A stretch of 64,000 nucleotides of DNA from Lewinellaceae bacterium (GCA_020636075.1 JACJYO010000001.1:372001-436000), one strand, 5' to 3'; positions 18,053 to 26,555 are shown, counted from the stretch's first letter. Notes: generated from the letters alone by a model not told the origin. A program made the numbers and translations.

Positions 18053-18577
18053 ATGAAAAATATATTTCAATTGGGCTTCTTTGCATTACTGGCATTGAGC
18101 CTCCTGTTTTCAGCCTGCGACAAAGATGACGATATGCCGAATGATCGGTATATGCAGGAAGACCAGATGGGCCGGCCTGCGATCAATACGGTATTTGTTT
18201 CCGCAGCCGACAAAGATGCCTTCAATACAACCATTCCATCGAAACAAAGCAGCGCATTTGCCGCCAAATTCCAACAGGCACTGCTTAGCCTGAACCCCGG
18301 CTATACGACGAATGCCCTGGGCCTGGATGCTGCAACTTTTACCGGCATATTAGCTTCGGATGTTTTAACGGTATCGACGACTGGAACAACGACCTTTTTT
18401 GACGGAACAAATGTGCTTACCGGCCGCCGGTTGGGTGATGATGTAATTTCCGTGGAATTGTTGTTACTGTTTGGCGGTGCTGATGGTACAGCCAATCCAC
18501 AACTTACCGATGATCATGTGGATGCAAATGACAAAGCCTTCCTGAATACGTTTCCCTACCTCGCAAGCCCGCATTAA
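18053..18577 (+). CDS. DUF4331 family lipoprotein B
   Basis: 174 residues from ATG 18053 (MKNIFQLGF); the frame is open upstream but lacks signal character. Lipobox LLFSAC gives lipidation at about C23, followed by an acidic DKDDD stretch as in surface-exported Bacteroidota lipoproteins. The body contains QMGRPAINTVFV and ends NTFPYLASPH, the C-terminal signature of DUF4331 proteins. It is probably paired with the protein encoded just upstream. Function unknown. Confidence 0.83.
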   Translation: MKNIFQLGFFALLALSLLFSACDKDDDMPNDRYMQEDQMGRPAINTVFVSAADKDAFNTTIPSKQSSAFAAKFQQALLSLNPGYTTNALGLDAATFTGILASDVLTVSTTGTTTFFDGTNVLTGRRLGDDVISVELLLLFGGADGTANPQLTDDHVDANDKAFLNTFPYLASPH

Positions 18578-18596
18578 GTGGTTTTTTTGAAAATCA

Positions 18597-18631
18597 GGGC
18601 TGGGTGGCAAGCGGCATCCAGCCCATTTTTT
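18597..18631 (+). terminator. Terminator-like hairpin after DUF4331 gene B
   Basis: 7-bp GC-rich stem gggctgg (18597-18603) / ccagccc (18618-18624), 14-nt loop, then A and six T. It lies 20 nt past the stop, inside the leader of the TPR gene, so it may only partly separate the two. Confidence 0.65.
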
Positions 18632-18664
18632 AAACCTGACTTTAAACACGAACTATCCTTTCCA

Positions 18665-20014
18665 ATGAAAAAGATACTTATAGCCACTACCATTGCATTT
18701 GGGATTCTAGGTACTATTTTTTGCCTTTCCAGAAATACGCCGATTGTAAACTGCGCGGACTACGAAACCTACTTGAACCAAACGCATTTTGCGAAAGCCA
18801 CAAAAAAAATAGCTGGACAGATTAATTTCTGGGAAAATAAGATCCTGGCTGATCCGGAAAATTTTGTTTACCAAAAAAAACTTGCCGGGCTTTTTGCCGC
18901 CGACTTCAAACTGACAGGAAATGTCCAACAACTACTCCGTTCTGACAGCCTGTTGCAATTAATAAATACCCGGATACCCAATCAACATGGCGTTTTATAC
19001 ATGCTTGCAACCAATGCCATCACCAGGCATGCTTTCCTGGAAGCCGATGCGTACAGTAGGCAAGTTTACCAGACCGGCGAAAAAAAGTTTCTCAGTTCGC
19101 TCCTCCGGACGGATGTGTGTTTGGAGCGCGGCAATTTCCAGGATGCAGAATATTTACTGAGTGATGTGGCATCCGACAGCCATTTCGATTATCTGATCCG
19201 CAAGGTAAAAGCGCTGGATCAGCAGGGAAACCTCAGCGAGGCCATTCGAATAATGGAAAAAGCAACTCAGTTGGCGCAATCTTCCGGCTCGGAGCAACTG
19301 CAGAATTGGTCGTTGTCCAACCTGGCCGACATGTATGGGCACAATGGCTGTATAAACCAGTCTTACCAAACGTACCTACAGGCGCTAAAACACAATCCGG
19401 CAGATTTTCATGCCTTGAAAGGCATTGCCTGGATTGCCTACGCACATGATAAAAACAGTTCGGAGGCCAAGCGCATTCTGGGCTTTCTGAAAGCGTTGCA
19501 TCCGGTGCCGGATTACGATTTTCTACTTACTGAAATTGCCAAATTTGAAAAAGATACTGTTGCCGCCTTGAATCATAGCCTTGCATTTGCATCTGAAGCC
19601 CGTTTGCCAGGATATGGGAATATGTACCGGCGCTATCTCTGTGCGTTGGAAAGCACCCCTCCGAAATTGGCATTAGCGATGGCAAAAGCAGATGTAGCAG
19701 AACGCCCACACCCGGTTAGTTATGCTTTTCTTGCCTGGTCAATGTATCGAAATGGCAACACTTCAGCGGCATTGAACATTTTAAAAAAGCATGTGCTGCA
19801 GCAAACGGAAGAGCCTCATGCCGCTTTTTTTGCAGGGGTTATCTTGTTGAAAACGGGTCAAAAAGAGGGCGCTGAAACCTATCTTGAACAGGCCTCAGAG
19901 GCTGCATTTGAACTCGGCCCTACCACAGCATCTGAAATAGGAGGATATCTCAGCGAATTACACGGAAAGACTACGGTTACTGTACCGCTGTTTTCACTAC
20001 TTTCCGAACAGTAG
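18665..20014 (+). CDS. Tetratricopeptide-repeat protein in the DUF4331 locus
   Basis: 449 residues from ATG 18665 (MKKILIATTIAFGILG); the longer frame starts inside the preceding hairpin. Signal or anchor helix 1-20 with a Cys (FCLS) that could be a lipid site. The rest is alpha-helical, with several degenerate TPR units (for example RGNFQDAEYLLSDV, QQGNLSEAIRIMEKA, INQSYQTYLQALKHNP, KTGQKEGAETYLEQA). It is probably a scaffold on the outer side of a membrane. Its last 38 nt overlap the end of the convergent T9SS gene. Confidence 0.8.
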   Translation: MKKILIATTIAFGILGTIFCLSRNTPIVNCADYETYLNQTHFAKATKKIAGQINFWENKILADPENFVYQKKLAGLFAADFKLTGNVQQLLRSDSLLQLINTRIPNQHGVLYMLATNAITRHAFLEADAYSRQVYQTGEKKFLSSLLRTDVCLERGNFQDAEYLLSDVASDSHFDYLIRKVKALDQQGNLSEAIRIMEKATQLAQSSGSEQLQNWSLSNLADMYGHNGCINQSYQTYLQALKHNPADFHALKGIAWIAYAHDKNSSEAKRILGFLKALHPVPDYDFLLTEIAKFEKDTVAALNHSLAFASEARLPGYGNMYRRYLCALESTPPKLALAMAKADVAERPHPVSYAFLAWSMYRNGNTSAALNILKKHVLQQTEEPHAAFFAGVILLKTGQKEGAETYLEQASEAAFELGPTTASEIGGYLSELHGKTTVTVPLFSLLSEQ

Positions 20015-21152
20015 TTTGCATGCCGATCTGGCATTTTACAAAATAGACTCCCGGCGAAACATTGGGAAGTTCCAAACGATAAAGGCCGGCATTAAGCATC
20101 CGATATGGTAGAAGTACGGAAATAGCGACACCCGTTTCATCTGTCATTTCAACCGAAACAGGGCTTGCTTTTTCAAGGTTGAGATCTACTGTTGCTTTTT
20201 CAAAGTAGGGGTTTGGATAAATTTTCAACTCGAATTCTGGAGTTTTCACCGCAGTTTGGCGGCCACTACCAGCAAACAAGGTTTCCTGGCTACGTCGGAC
20301 GGATCGCGCTGCCCAGTCGGGTGTGTTGTTATCCCGAGATTCAGGCGCAGGCACCGTTGCCAAATTGGATGTGGCTACAGGTGACAACCACCGCAACGTA
20401 TTTTCCAAAATAAGGCTGGATAAAAATTCGTCGTAATAATATTCAAAACCCAAATAGACTACTTTCCCTGCACCCAATGATTTATACCCTAATGCCGGAT
20501 AGCCCCGGATGTCTGCCAGGGAAACAAAGTTAGGATCGGGAATATCAAGTGGATAAATATAATTGGCCAGCGTAAAATCCGACTGTGTGCCTTGCAAAAT
20601 GGGGTGCTCCAATGTAGAAGCATGCATTTCCAACTCTGTGCAGAAGTATCCGAAATCTAAGTCAAACAAGCCAAAATTTTGCAAGACACCAAACTGATCC
20701 GTTCCACTAAACACTACGGCCCCACCTTTTCGCACAAATAGTTGAAGTACTTTGCCATAATTGCGAATCATCTTCGGGTCACCAGTTGCAGCATACGGAA
20801 CAACCACAATCTGCTGGTCTGCGAGGAGTTCTGCGAGGGTTTGATCACTACCGGTCCAAAAATCGGTAAGCACAACGCCGGGTAACCGTTGTGCAATCAG
20901 ACTACGCACTTTGCCAACGTAGGCACTGTCGTAACTCGAATAGTTAAGCATCAAAACGTGCAAATCTGCCACAGAATCTGCATCCGATGTAAGTAAAGCA
21001 TCCGAGAAATAGCGCAAGTCCTGGTAACCAAGTGTGGCAATAGTGGAATTAACCGGATAGCTATGCTCCGGAAACTTCGGGCTTCCAGATTGGTATGCCG
21101 CTAAACTAAACAGACTGGCAACCAGTATCTTAAAACAGGCAACACGAAGCAT
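19977..21152 (-). CDS. T9SS-sorted protein with a glutamine-amidotransferase-like (ThuA/DUF4350-type) domain
   Basis: 391 residues; signal peptide 1-21. Residues about 45-270 read as a Rossmann-like GATase1/ThuA-type fold (VVVPYAATGDPKMIRNYGKVLQLFVRKGGAVVFSG, ending GKVVYLGFEYYYDEF...LENTLRWL), but no cysteine nucleophile was seen, so it is probably a binding domain rather than an enzyme. A linker follows. The last ~80 residues are a type A T9SS sorting domain (IYPNPYFEKATVDL ... GVYFVKCQIG ... KVVK). It should be secreted to the surface. The 3' end overlaps the convergent TPR gene by 38 nt. Confidence 0.78.
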   Translation of the reverse strand: MLRVACFKILVASLFSLAAYQSGSPKFPEHSYPVNSTIATLGYQDLRYFSDALLTSDADSVADLHVLMLNYSSYDSAYVGKVRSLIAQRLPGVVLTDFWTGSDQTLAELLADQQIVVVPYAATGDPKMIRNYGKVLQLFVRKGGAVVFSGTDQFGVLQNFGLFDLDFGYFCTELEMHASTLEHPILQGTQSDFTLANYIYPLDIPDPNFVSLADIRGYPALGYKSLGAGKVVYLGFEYYYDEFLSSLILENTLRWLSPVATSNLATVPAPESRDNNTPDWAARSVRRSQETLFAGSGRQTAVKTPEFELKIYPNPYFEKATVDLNLEKASPVSVEMTDETGVAISVLLPYRMLNAGLYRLELPNVSPGVYFVKCQIGMQTTVRKVVKTAVQ

Positions 21153-21244
21153 GGGAGAGTATATTTTGATCGATAAAAAAAGCGTTTCCCTTCCAAACGC
21201 GAAAATCGCTCCAAATTGTACAGAATGTGGTGTTTTTTGGCATG

Positions 21245-21272
21245 CAAAGGTAAAATATATTCCTGCAACAAA
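21245..21272 (-). promoter_or_regulatory. Candidate TTTG/TAnnTTTG promoter of the T9SS gene
   Basis: On the minus strand TTTG (plus 21269-21272) is followed after 16 nt by taccttTG (plus 21245-21252), a full TAnnTTTG match, giving a leader of about 85-90 nt to the ATG at 21152. Confidence 0.5.
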
Positions 21273-21305
21273 AATTGCCCGACGGATTTTCCGCCGGGCA
21301 ATTTT
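21271..21305 (-). terminator. Terminator of the YceI gene
   Basis: 15-bp stem with one G-U type mismatch (21271-21285 / 21291-21305) rich in GC at its core and with A/T ends, so on the minus strand it ends in a T run. It lies 28 nt past the YceI stop and could work in both directions. Confidence 0.8.
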
Positions 21306-21332
21306 CCACTTTCGAACGCACCAATTGGCTAC

Positions 21333-21914
21333 TTACTTCGTAGCTACCAGGGTAATATCCATATCAAATTCGTCATAAATGGTTTTGTCACCCAAATCAT
21401 CAAAAAATGAGCCTGAGCCATAACGAACATTGTACTCAGAACGGTCGATGGTCATCTTTCCAGTTGCGGTAACTTTACCGTCTTTTTCTGAAACATGCGC
21501 AAAGAATTTCACTTCTTTGGTAGATTCTTTGATGGTCAAATTACCGATAACTTTGTAATTGCCTTTAGTATCTTGTGGAATAGCACGGGTAATTACAAAC
21601 TTTGAAGTCGGGTACTTCTCCACGCCAAAAAAGTCTTCACTTTTCAAATGGCCTTCCAGCTTAGCAGCCCATTCGCCCTCAAGATCGGTATCCTTAATGG
21701 AGGTCATATCAATAACGAATGTACCACCCGACAAGCTTCCATCCGTAAACTGCAAACTGCCGGATTTCACCTTTACAGTGCCGGAGTGATCGCCAGTAAC
21801 TTTGTAGCCTTTCCAGGTTAAGATACTGGATGCAACATCAACCTTATATGCTTCAGGAGATGTAGCAGCAAGGGCAAGAGCAAACAAAAGCGGGAAAGCA
21901 AACAATTTTTTCAT
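21333..21914 (-). CDS. YceI family periplasmic lipocalin-like protein
   Basis: 193 residues with a signal peptide (about 1-17). The YceI fold is evident from YKVDVASSILTWKGYKVTGDHSGTV, the central FVIDMTSI, HLKSEDFFGVEKYPTSKFVITRA, and the end YDEFDMDITLVATK. Family members are beta-barrels that bind polyisoprenoids or other amphiphiles in the periplasm and are often stress-induced. The ligand is unknown here. Single-gene unit with its own terminator. Confidence 0.92.
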   Translation of the reverse strand: MKKLFAFPLLFALALAATSPEAYKVDVASSILTWKGYKVTGDHSGTVKVKSGSLQFTDGSLSGGTFVIDMTSIKDTDLEGEWAAKLEGHLKSEDFFGVEKYPTSKFVITRAIPQDTKGNYKVIGNLTIKESTKEVKFFAHVSEKDGKVTATGKMTIDRSEYNVRYGSGSFFDDLGDKTIYDEFDMDITLVATK

Positions 21915-22088
21915 GTTAAAATTAAGATTTTAGAACGGTGATAAATATTGTGCACCAAAGCGCCACACAAAAGTAAGGAGTCTAGGTGTCTTGAAATCAG
22001 GTGTTGAAACATTTAACTTCATATTAAAGTTCAAAACGCCCCCTAATAAAATTTTCAAACAAAACTTTTTTTTGATTTTTGGGCATTG

Positions 22089-22096
22089 TACCTTTG
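22089..22096 (+). promoter_or_regulatory. TAnnTTTG promoter element of rplS
   Basis: taccttTG at 22089-22096 matches TAnnTTTG and lies 36 nt before the ATG. A TTTG at 22071-22074 is only 14 nt upstream, shorter than the usual spacing, so the upstream element is uncertain. Confidence 0.5.
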
Positions 22097-22131
22097 CGCC
22101 TCAAATTCAGAAGCATTTTAACAATTATATC

Positions 22132-22521
22132 ATGAAAGAATTGGAAGCGGTAAAGTTTGTGCAGGGTCAGTTGTTGAACAAGCCCGAGTTTCCTGCCTTT
22201 AAAACTGGCGATACCATAATTGTCAAGTATCGAATTGTGGAAGGTGACAAGACCCGGGAACAGGATTTCCGTGGAGACGTCATCCAGGTTAAGGGCCATG
22301 GCCTGACACGTACATTTACCATCCGAAAAATGTCGCATGGCGTTGGTGTCGAGCGTATTTTTGCTATTTCGAACCCAAATATCGCCGACATTTCCGTTGT
22401 GAAACGCGGTCGGGTGCGTCGCGCTCGTTTGTATTATCTGCGTGGACTTGTTGGTAAAAAAGCCCGGATTAAGGAGTTGAAGTTTTTCAACACCAAATCT
22501 GCTGCTGATAAGGAGAACTAG
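22132..22521 (+). CDS. rplS: 50S ribosomal protein L19
   Basis: 129 residues from ATG 22132 (MKELEAVKFVQGQ). The frame is open 47 codons further upstream, but that region includes the promoter. Conserved L19 features: FKTGDTIIVKYRIVEGDKTREQDFRGDVIQVKGHG, then FTIRKMSHGVGVERIFAISNP and RVRRARLYYLRGLVGKKARIKE. L19 sits at the 30S-50S interface. The C-terminus has a short extension (ELKFFNTKSAADKEN) beyond the bacterial core. It is monocistronic, bounded by a strong terminator, and not next to trmD/rimM as in many bacteria. Confidence 0.97.
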   Translation: MKELEAVKFVQGQLLNKPEFPAFKTGDTIIVKYRIVEGDKTREQDFRGDVIQVKGHGLTRTFTIRKMSHGVGVERIFAISNPNIADISVVKRGRVRRARLYYLRGLVGKKARIKELKFFNTKSAADKEN

Positions 22522-22536
22522 TTTTCTGCTGTTTGC

Positions 22537-22574
22537 AAAAAACGGCTGCCTGGAATTCCAGGCAGCCGTTTTTT
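22537..22574. terminator. Bidirectional terminator between rplS and the cyclase gene
   Basis: Perfect 38-nt palindrome: two 19-nt halves with A6 at the left end and T6 at the right end around a GC core (cggctgcctgg). It serves both convergent genes. Confidence 0.92.
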
Positions 22575-22593
22575 ATTTTCTCCAAACCAATGC

Positions 22594-23397
22594 TCAAGGT
22601 TTCAAGGCAACAATTCGCAATGGACCGCCACTCCCACCTTTAATTTTCATCGGTAAAGCAACTACACCAAAACCTTTAGCTGGCAACTGATCCAGTTGAG
22701 CCAGATTTTCGAAAGCCGGAATATTTTGCTGAAATAGAATTTGGTGGCTTTCAAAATGCGTTGATTGCCCGTAGTCGATGCTAGGTGTATCAAGCCCAAT
22801 GGCATGGATGCGCCGCTTTGAGACCAACCATTGAGCAGCATCCGGGTGCAAGCCCGGAAAATGGAGTTTGGCCACCGCTTCCGGCCCGCGTTCATCTGTT
22901 CCCATGTACTGTTTGCGATCGGGCCAAAATTTTCCAAACCCGGTATTGATCAAGACAATTGCGCCATCCGGCAGTTGCCCGTTTTCTTTTTCCCAGGCCA
23001 GGAAATCGTCCACAGTCACACGATAGTCGGGATTGCCGGCAGCGTTCTCAGCCACATCAATCAGGATACCGGCTCCAATTAGTTGATCTACAGGAATTTC
23101 TGCCATGGACCGTTTGCCTTCTGCAAAGTGCATTGGTGCATCAAGGTGGGTCCCTCCATGTTCCGCCGCACAATATTGAAAAGCGGTATAATAAAAACCA
23201 CTGTCTGTAATACCAGCGAACACGGTATCCAGCCGAAAGCCTTCTGCCGTCGGCCAATACACCGTATTTTCATCAAAAGGGTGCGTAAGGTCTATCCACT
23301 GGCCATCGGGAAATTGAAATGCTTTAGGCTGCAATCCGGAGCGTTCACACCCGGCAGCCACAATCAAGAAAACCAAGAACAACAGTGTTTTTTGCAT
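22594..23397 (-). CDS. Cyclase family (kynurenine formamidase-like) lipoprotein
   Basis: 267 residues. The metal-binding signature HGGTHLDAPMHF (HxGTHxDxPxHF) marks the cyclase/KynB superfamily, which hydrolyses formamides or lactones; SIDYGQSTHFESHQ fits the second His region. Unlike cytoplasmic KynB it has a signal with lipobox VAAGC (about C17), so it should be a periplasmic or outer-membrane lipoprotein, which makes a role in tryptophan catabolism less likely. The true substrate is unknown. Neighbours (rplS, pruA) are unrelated. Confidence 0.85.
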   Translation of the reverse strand: MQKTLLFLVFLIVAAGCERSGLQPKAFQFPDGQWIDLTHPFDENTVYWPTAEGFRLDTVFAGITDSGFYYTAFQYCAAEHGGTHLDAPMHFAEGKRSMAEIPVDQLIGAGILIDVAENAAGNPDYRVTVDDFLAWEKENGQLPDGAIVLINTGFGKFWPDRKQYMGTDERGPEAVAKLHFPGLHPDAAQWLVSKRRIHAIGLDTPSIDYGQSTHFESHQILFQQNIPAFENLAQLDQLPAKGFGVVALPMKIKGGSGGPLRIVALKP

Positions 23398-23471
23398 AAT
23401 CCAATAATTGATGCGTCAATGTGAGTAAGCAGCGTTGGGGTTCAATATCCAATCAAACTTGGAATACCTTT

Positions 23472-25103
23472 TTAGGGTTCCTGCTGAAATGGATATTTAT
23501 AATCAATGGCAGGAACAAACGTTTCCTTGATCGTACGCGGAGAAATCCAGCGATACATATTTAGCATAGACCCTGCTTTGTCGTTGGTACCGGAAGCTCT
23601 GCCGCCACCAAATGGTTGCTGGCCAACTACAGCTCCCGTAGGTTTATCATTGATATAATAATTGCCTGCGGCATGGCGAAGTTTCTGATCCGCAAGAGCA
23701 ATAGCCGATCTGTCTCGTGCAAAAATGGCCCCGGTAAGCGCATAAGGAGAGCCATTGTCAACTAAAGTCAGTGTTTCCTCGAAGGCATCGTCGGCGTATA
23801 CGTAAATGGTCAGAACCGGCCCAAAAATCTCTTCACACATCGTAACGTAATTCGGATCGGAAGATTCAATGATAGTTGGTTCAATAAAATAGCCTTTTGA
23901 TTTATCGTAATTACCACCTGCGATAATTTTCACCTTATCCGATTTTTTAGCATCAGCGATGTAACCCGAGATTTTATCAAAGGCTTTTTCGTCAATCACC
24001 GCATTAAAAAAGTTAGTAAAATCCTCCGGGCTACCCATTTTCATATCCTTAAGATCGTGTACGAGAAACTCCCTGACCTTGGGCCACATACTTTCCGGAA
24101 TATATGCCCGCGACGCTGCAGAGCATTTTTGTCCCTGGTATTCAAATGCACCGCGGGTAAGCGCAACCGCAACAGCTTTAGCATCAGCAGAATTGTGGGC
24201 TACCACAAAATCTTTGCCTCCGGTTTCACCAACAATCCGCGGATAGGACTTGTATTTGTGAATATTTTGTCCAATGGTTCTCCATAAATTTTGAAAAACT
24301 CCCGTGCTGCCGGTGAAGTGCAGACCTGCAAAATCGGGGTGCTCAAACACAACACTCCCCACAATAGGTCCGTCAACATAAACCAGGTTCACCACACCAG
24401 GCGGAAGGCCAGCCTCCTCCAGAATTTCCATAATTATAGCGGCAGAATAGATTTGCGACTCGGCAGGTTTCCAAACCGATACATTGCCGAGCATTGCCGG
24501 AGCTGTGGGAAGATTGCCGGCAATTGACGTGAAATTAAATGGCGTAAGTGCAAAAATAAACCCTTCGAGCGGGCGCCAGTCGAGCCGATTCCAGGTATTT
24601 GCCACACTTCGGGGTTGCTGCTTATAAATTTCCTGCATGAACCAGACATTGTAGCGCCAAAAGTCGACTAACTCACAAACACAGTCAATCTCCGCCTGAA
24701 ATGGACTTTTACTTTGACAGAGCATCGTTGCAGCATTCATTTTAGCACGATATGGCCCGGCCAACAAATCTGCCGCCTTAAGAAAAATTGCTGCACGATC
24801 TTGCCAGGGCATAGCTTCCCAATCTGGTTTTGCAGCTAATGCGGCATTGATCGCTGCATTCACGTGTTCGGCTGTACCTTTTGCATGATGGCCAAGAGTG
24901 TGGCTGAGTTCATGTGGCGGACGAATAGCCAATTTTTCCGGGGTCATTACTTTCTTACCGCCAATAAACATCGGAATTTCACTTTGGACAGATTTGAGCT
25001 CGGAAAGCGCTTTTTTCAGCGCTGCTTTTTCCGGGGAGTTTGGAGCATAACTCAAAACCGGCTCATTTACCGGATTGGGAATATTAAATATAGCGTCTGA
25101 CAT
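23472..25103 (-). CDS. pruA: 1-pyrroline-5-carboxylate dehydrogenase (L-glutamate gamma-semialdehyde dehydrogenase)
   Basis: Second step of proline catabolism, oxidising glutamate semialdehyde to glutamate with NAD+. 543 residues, the length of the free-standing eukaryote/Bacteroidota type. ALDH motifs: GNVSVWKPAESQIYSA, FTGSTGVFQNLW, catalytic Glu in VGETGGKDF, catalytic Cys in YQGQKCSAASRAY (about C327), and the C-terminal QQPFGGGRASGTNDKAG. No signal peptide; cytoplasmic. A proline dehydrogenase gene is not in the window. coaD lies 65 nt upstream on the same strand and may be cotranscribed. Confidence 0.95.
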   Translation of the reverse strand: MSDAIFNIPNPVNEPVLSYAPNSPEKAALKKALSELKSVQSEIPMFIGGKKVMTPEKLAIRPPHELSHTLGHHAKGTAEHVNAAINAALAAKPDWEAMPWQDRAAIFLKAADLLAGPYRAKMNAATMLCQSKSPFQAEIDCVCELVDFWRYNVWFMQEIYKQQPRSVANTWNRLDWRPLEGFIFALTPFNFTSIAGNLPTAPAMLGNVSVWKPAESQIYSAAIIMEILEEAGLPPGVVNLVYVDGPIVGSVVFEHPDFAGLHFTGSTGVFQNLWRTIGQNIHKYKSYPRIVGETGGKDFVVAHNSADAKAVAVALTRGAFEYQGQKCSAASRAYIPESMWPKVREFLVHDLKDMKMGSPEDFTNFFNAVIDEKAFDKISGYIADAKKSDKVKIIAGGNYDKSKGYFIEPTIIESSDPNYVTMCEEIFGPVLTIYVYADDAFEETLTLVDNGSPYALTGAIFARDRSAIALADQKLRHAAGNYYINDKPTGAVVGQQPFGGGRASGTNDKAGSMLNMYRWISPRTIKETFVPAIDYKYPFQQEP

Positions 25104-25168
25104 ATTGCTAAGTCAATTTGAGTTTGATAATAATCTTCATAAAAACAGGAAGTAGATCCACAGCGATC

Positions 25169-25630
25169 TCAGGATGGTATACGGATTTCTTTGGGGATGA
25201 ATGGAGCGGCATCGCCTCCACCCACTATGATTTCGCGGACAATTGTACTACTGATATGCGATAGATCCGGTTGAGCAATTAGAAAAACAGTTTCAATGCC
25301 TCCGCCAACAATATGATTCAACTGGGAAATTGTTTTTTCATAGTCAAAATCAGACCCGTTCCGAAGGCCGCGCAACAAGTACCGGGCACCAATCCGTTGG
25401 CAATAATGCGCCGTTAGGTTTTCAAAATAATCAACACCAACATTGGGATAACCAGCAAACACCTGCCGTAGCCATTCCATACGCTGCTCTAGTGAAAACA
25501 GATATTTCTTGGTGGTGTTTACGCCTACCGCCACAATTATTTGATCGAATAAAGGTAAGGCCCGGGTAACCAAATCAACATGCCCAACTGTAATCGGATC
25601 GAAGGATCCAGGAAACACTGCTATTTTCAT
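25169..25630 (-). CDS. coaD: Phosphopantetheine adenylyltransferase
   Basis: Fourth step of coenzyme A synthesis, making dephospho-CoA from ATP and 4'-phosphopantetheine. 153 residues, normal length. Nucleotidyltransferase motif FPGSFDPITVGHVD at the N-terminus, the RGLRNGSDFDYE substrate-binding stretch, and the second ATP motif ISSTIVRE. It is a standalone essential gene followed by pruA. The protein ends PKEIRIPS, close to the family end. Confidence 0.97.
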   Translation of the reverse strand: MKIAVFPGSFDPITVGHVDLVTRALPLFDQIIVAVGVNTTKKYLFSLEQRMEWLRQVFAGYPNVGVDYFENLTAHYCQRIGARYLLRGLRNGSDFDYEKTISQLNHIVGGGIETVFLIAQPDLSHISSTIVREIIVGGGDAAPFIPKEIRIPS

Positions 25631-25682
25631 AAAGTATGGTTAAACAAGGGCTAAGTTGGCGATTTTCAGGCAGCAGGCAAAG

Positions 25683-25718
25683 AAAAAGCCGAACCGCATG
25701 AACGCGACTCGGCTTTTT
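25683..25718 (-). terminator. Terminator of the small membrane protein gene
   Basis: Plus-strand arms aaaaagccgaaccgc and gcgactcggcttttt pair with two mismatches around a 6-nt loop; on the minus strand the stem ends in five T. It lies 28 nt past the stop at 25746. Confidence 0.75.
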
Positions 25719-25745
25719 ACGAAAGAGCGATAAGAATTTAGAGAA

Positions 25746-26177
25746 TTATGCCCCTCCAAACTTTTTAACTAACCAAACGATCAGGGAAACTGAACCAAAC
25801 AGCCAGGCAAGCCAGGCAAATGTGAAAAGTACAGCTCCAAAACCGAAAGAACCACTATAAATACCGCCTGTAGTTACTGCAGCGGCCAGAATAGACAACA
25901 ACAAACCTGCAGCCCAACCAAAAATCCAAAACCACATCCACTTGTCAACAGGGTCACTAAAGTCAACCCGATTGCCTTTCTTTTTAAACATTTTGAATTT
26001 CCAGGCCCGCTTTTCGGCCTTAAACGATTTGGCAATTTGATCTTTTTGAGCAGCGGCTTTTTTTACCATTTCCATACGTGCGGCGCTCGCAGGTACTTCT
26101 TCAGAAGCCCGGATTGTTGCTGTAGGAAGTATAAAAGCCAAAATGAGAAATGACAGGGTAATACGGATTGTCTTCAT
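25746..26177 (-). CDS. Exported small membrane protein of unknown function
   Basis: 143 residues: signal peptide 1-24 (cleavage near IRASEE), a basic, helical middle (35-70, KSFKAEKRAWKFKMFKKKGN), then two membrane helices (about 80-103 and 110-137). I know similar short unnamed proteins in Bacteroidota but no function. It lies at the end of the respiratory-assembly gene run, 102 nt after the CPMCR gene, with its own terminator and a possible own promoter element, so it may be independent of it. Confidence 0.65.
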   Translation of the reverse strand: MKTIRITLSFLILAFILPTATIRASEEVPASAARMEMVKKAAAQKDQIAKSFKAEKRAWKFKMFKKKGNRVDFSDPVDKWMWFWIFGWAAGLLLSILAAAVTTGGIYSGSFGFGAVLFTFAWLAWLFGSVSLIVWLVKKFGGA

Positions 26178-26212
26178 ACGACTTGGTTTGTTTTGTGAAA
26201 AAATACAGGCGG

Positions 26213-26220
26213 CAAATATA
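26213..26220 (-). promoter_or_regulatory. TAnnTTTG element upstream of the small membrane protein gene
   Basis: Minus-strand tatattTG (plus caaatata), 36 nt before the ATG at 26177. No -33 element at the right distance was found. Confidence 0.4.
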
Positions 26221-26279
26221 GAAAAGCTGGATACACGGAGCGATTAAACTGATGCAAATCTGGTAGTTTTAACGTTGGC

Positions 26280-26555
26280 TCAGTTGTATTGGCTTAAGTC
26301 TTCGGCCCCGGAATTATGAGATTGCTTCCGATTGCGCCACCACCAAAAACCGATAACCGCAACCAAGGTATAAGGCATTGCAAGCATATATAAAATACCG
26401 GCATTCAACCCTTGGCCATCAGTACCTCCATTTTTAAGGTTGGATTCGGCCGACATCCGGCACATCGGACATTGTGCAACTAAATCACCGGGTACTACCA
26501 ACAAGAGTAATAGTAAAATGCCAAAGACCAAGGCGAATTTTCCTGTGTTTTTCAT
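26280..26555 (-). CDS. Small CPMCR-motif membrane protein in the oxidase assembly cluster
   Basis: 91 residues from ATG 26555 (MKNTGKFALVFG); the longer frame to 26669 runs back into the DUF420 gene. Signal peptide about 1-23, mature protein starting QCPMCRMSAESN, then one membrane helix (about 53-74) and a polar tail. The CxxC pair directly after the signal suggests a metal or thiol role outside the inner membrane. With DUF420 and an SCO-like gene beside it and oxidase genes upstream, a part in copper delivery to or assembly of the oxidase is a reasonable guess. A TAnnTTTG match on the minus strand (26579-26586) could give it its own transcript. Confidence 0.7.
   Translation of the reverse strand: MKNTGKFALVFGILLLLLLVVPGDLVAQCPMCRMSAESNLKNGGTDGQGLNAGILYMLAMPYTLVAVIGFWWWRNRKQSHNSGAEDLSQYN

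Noticed and set aside
17259..18577. One broken DUF4331 gene split by a stop
   Set aside because: Each half has its own export signal (signal peptide, lipobox) and a complete family end, so they are two genes.
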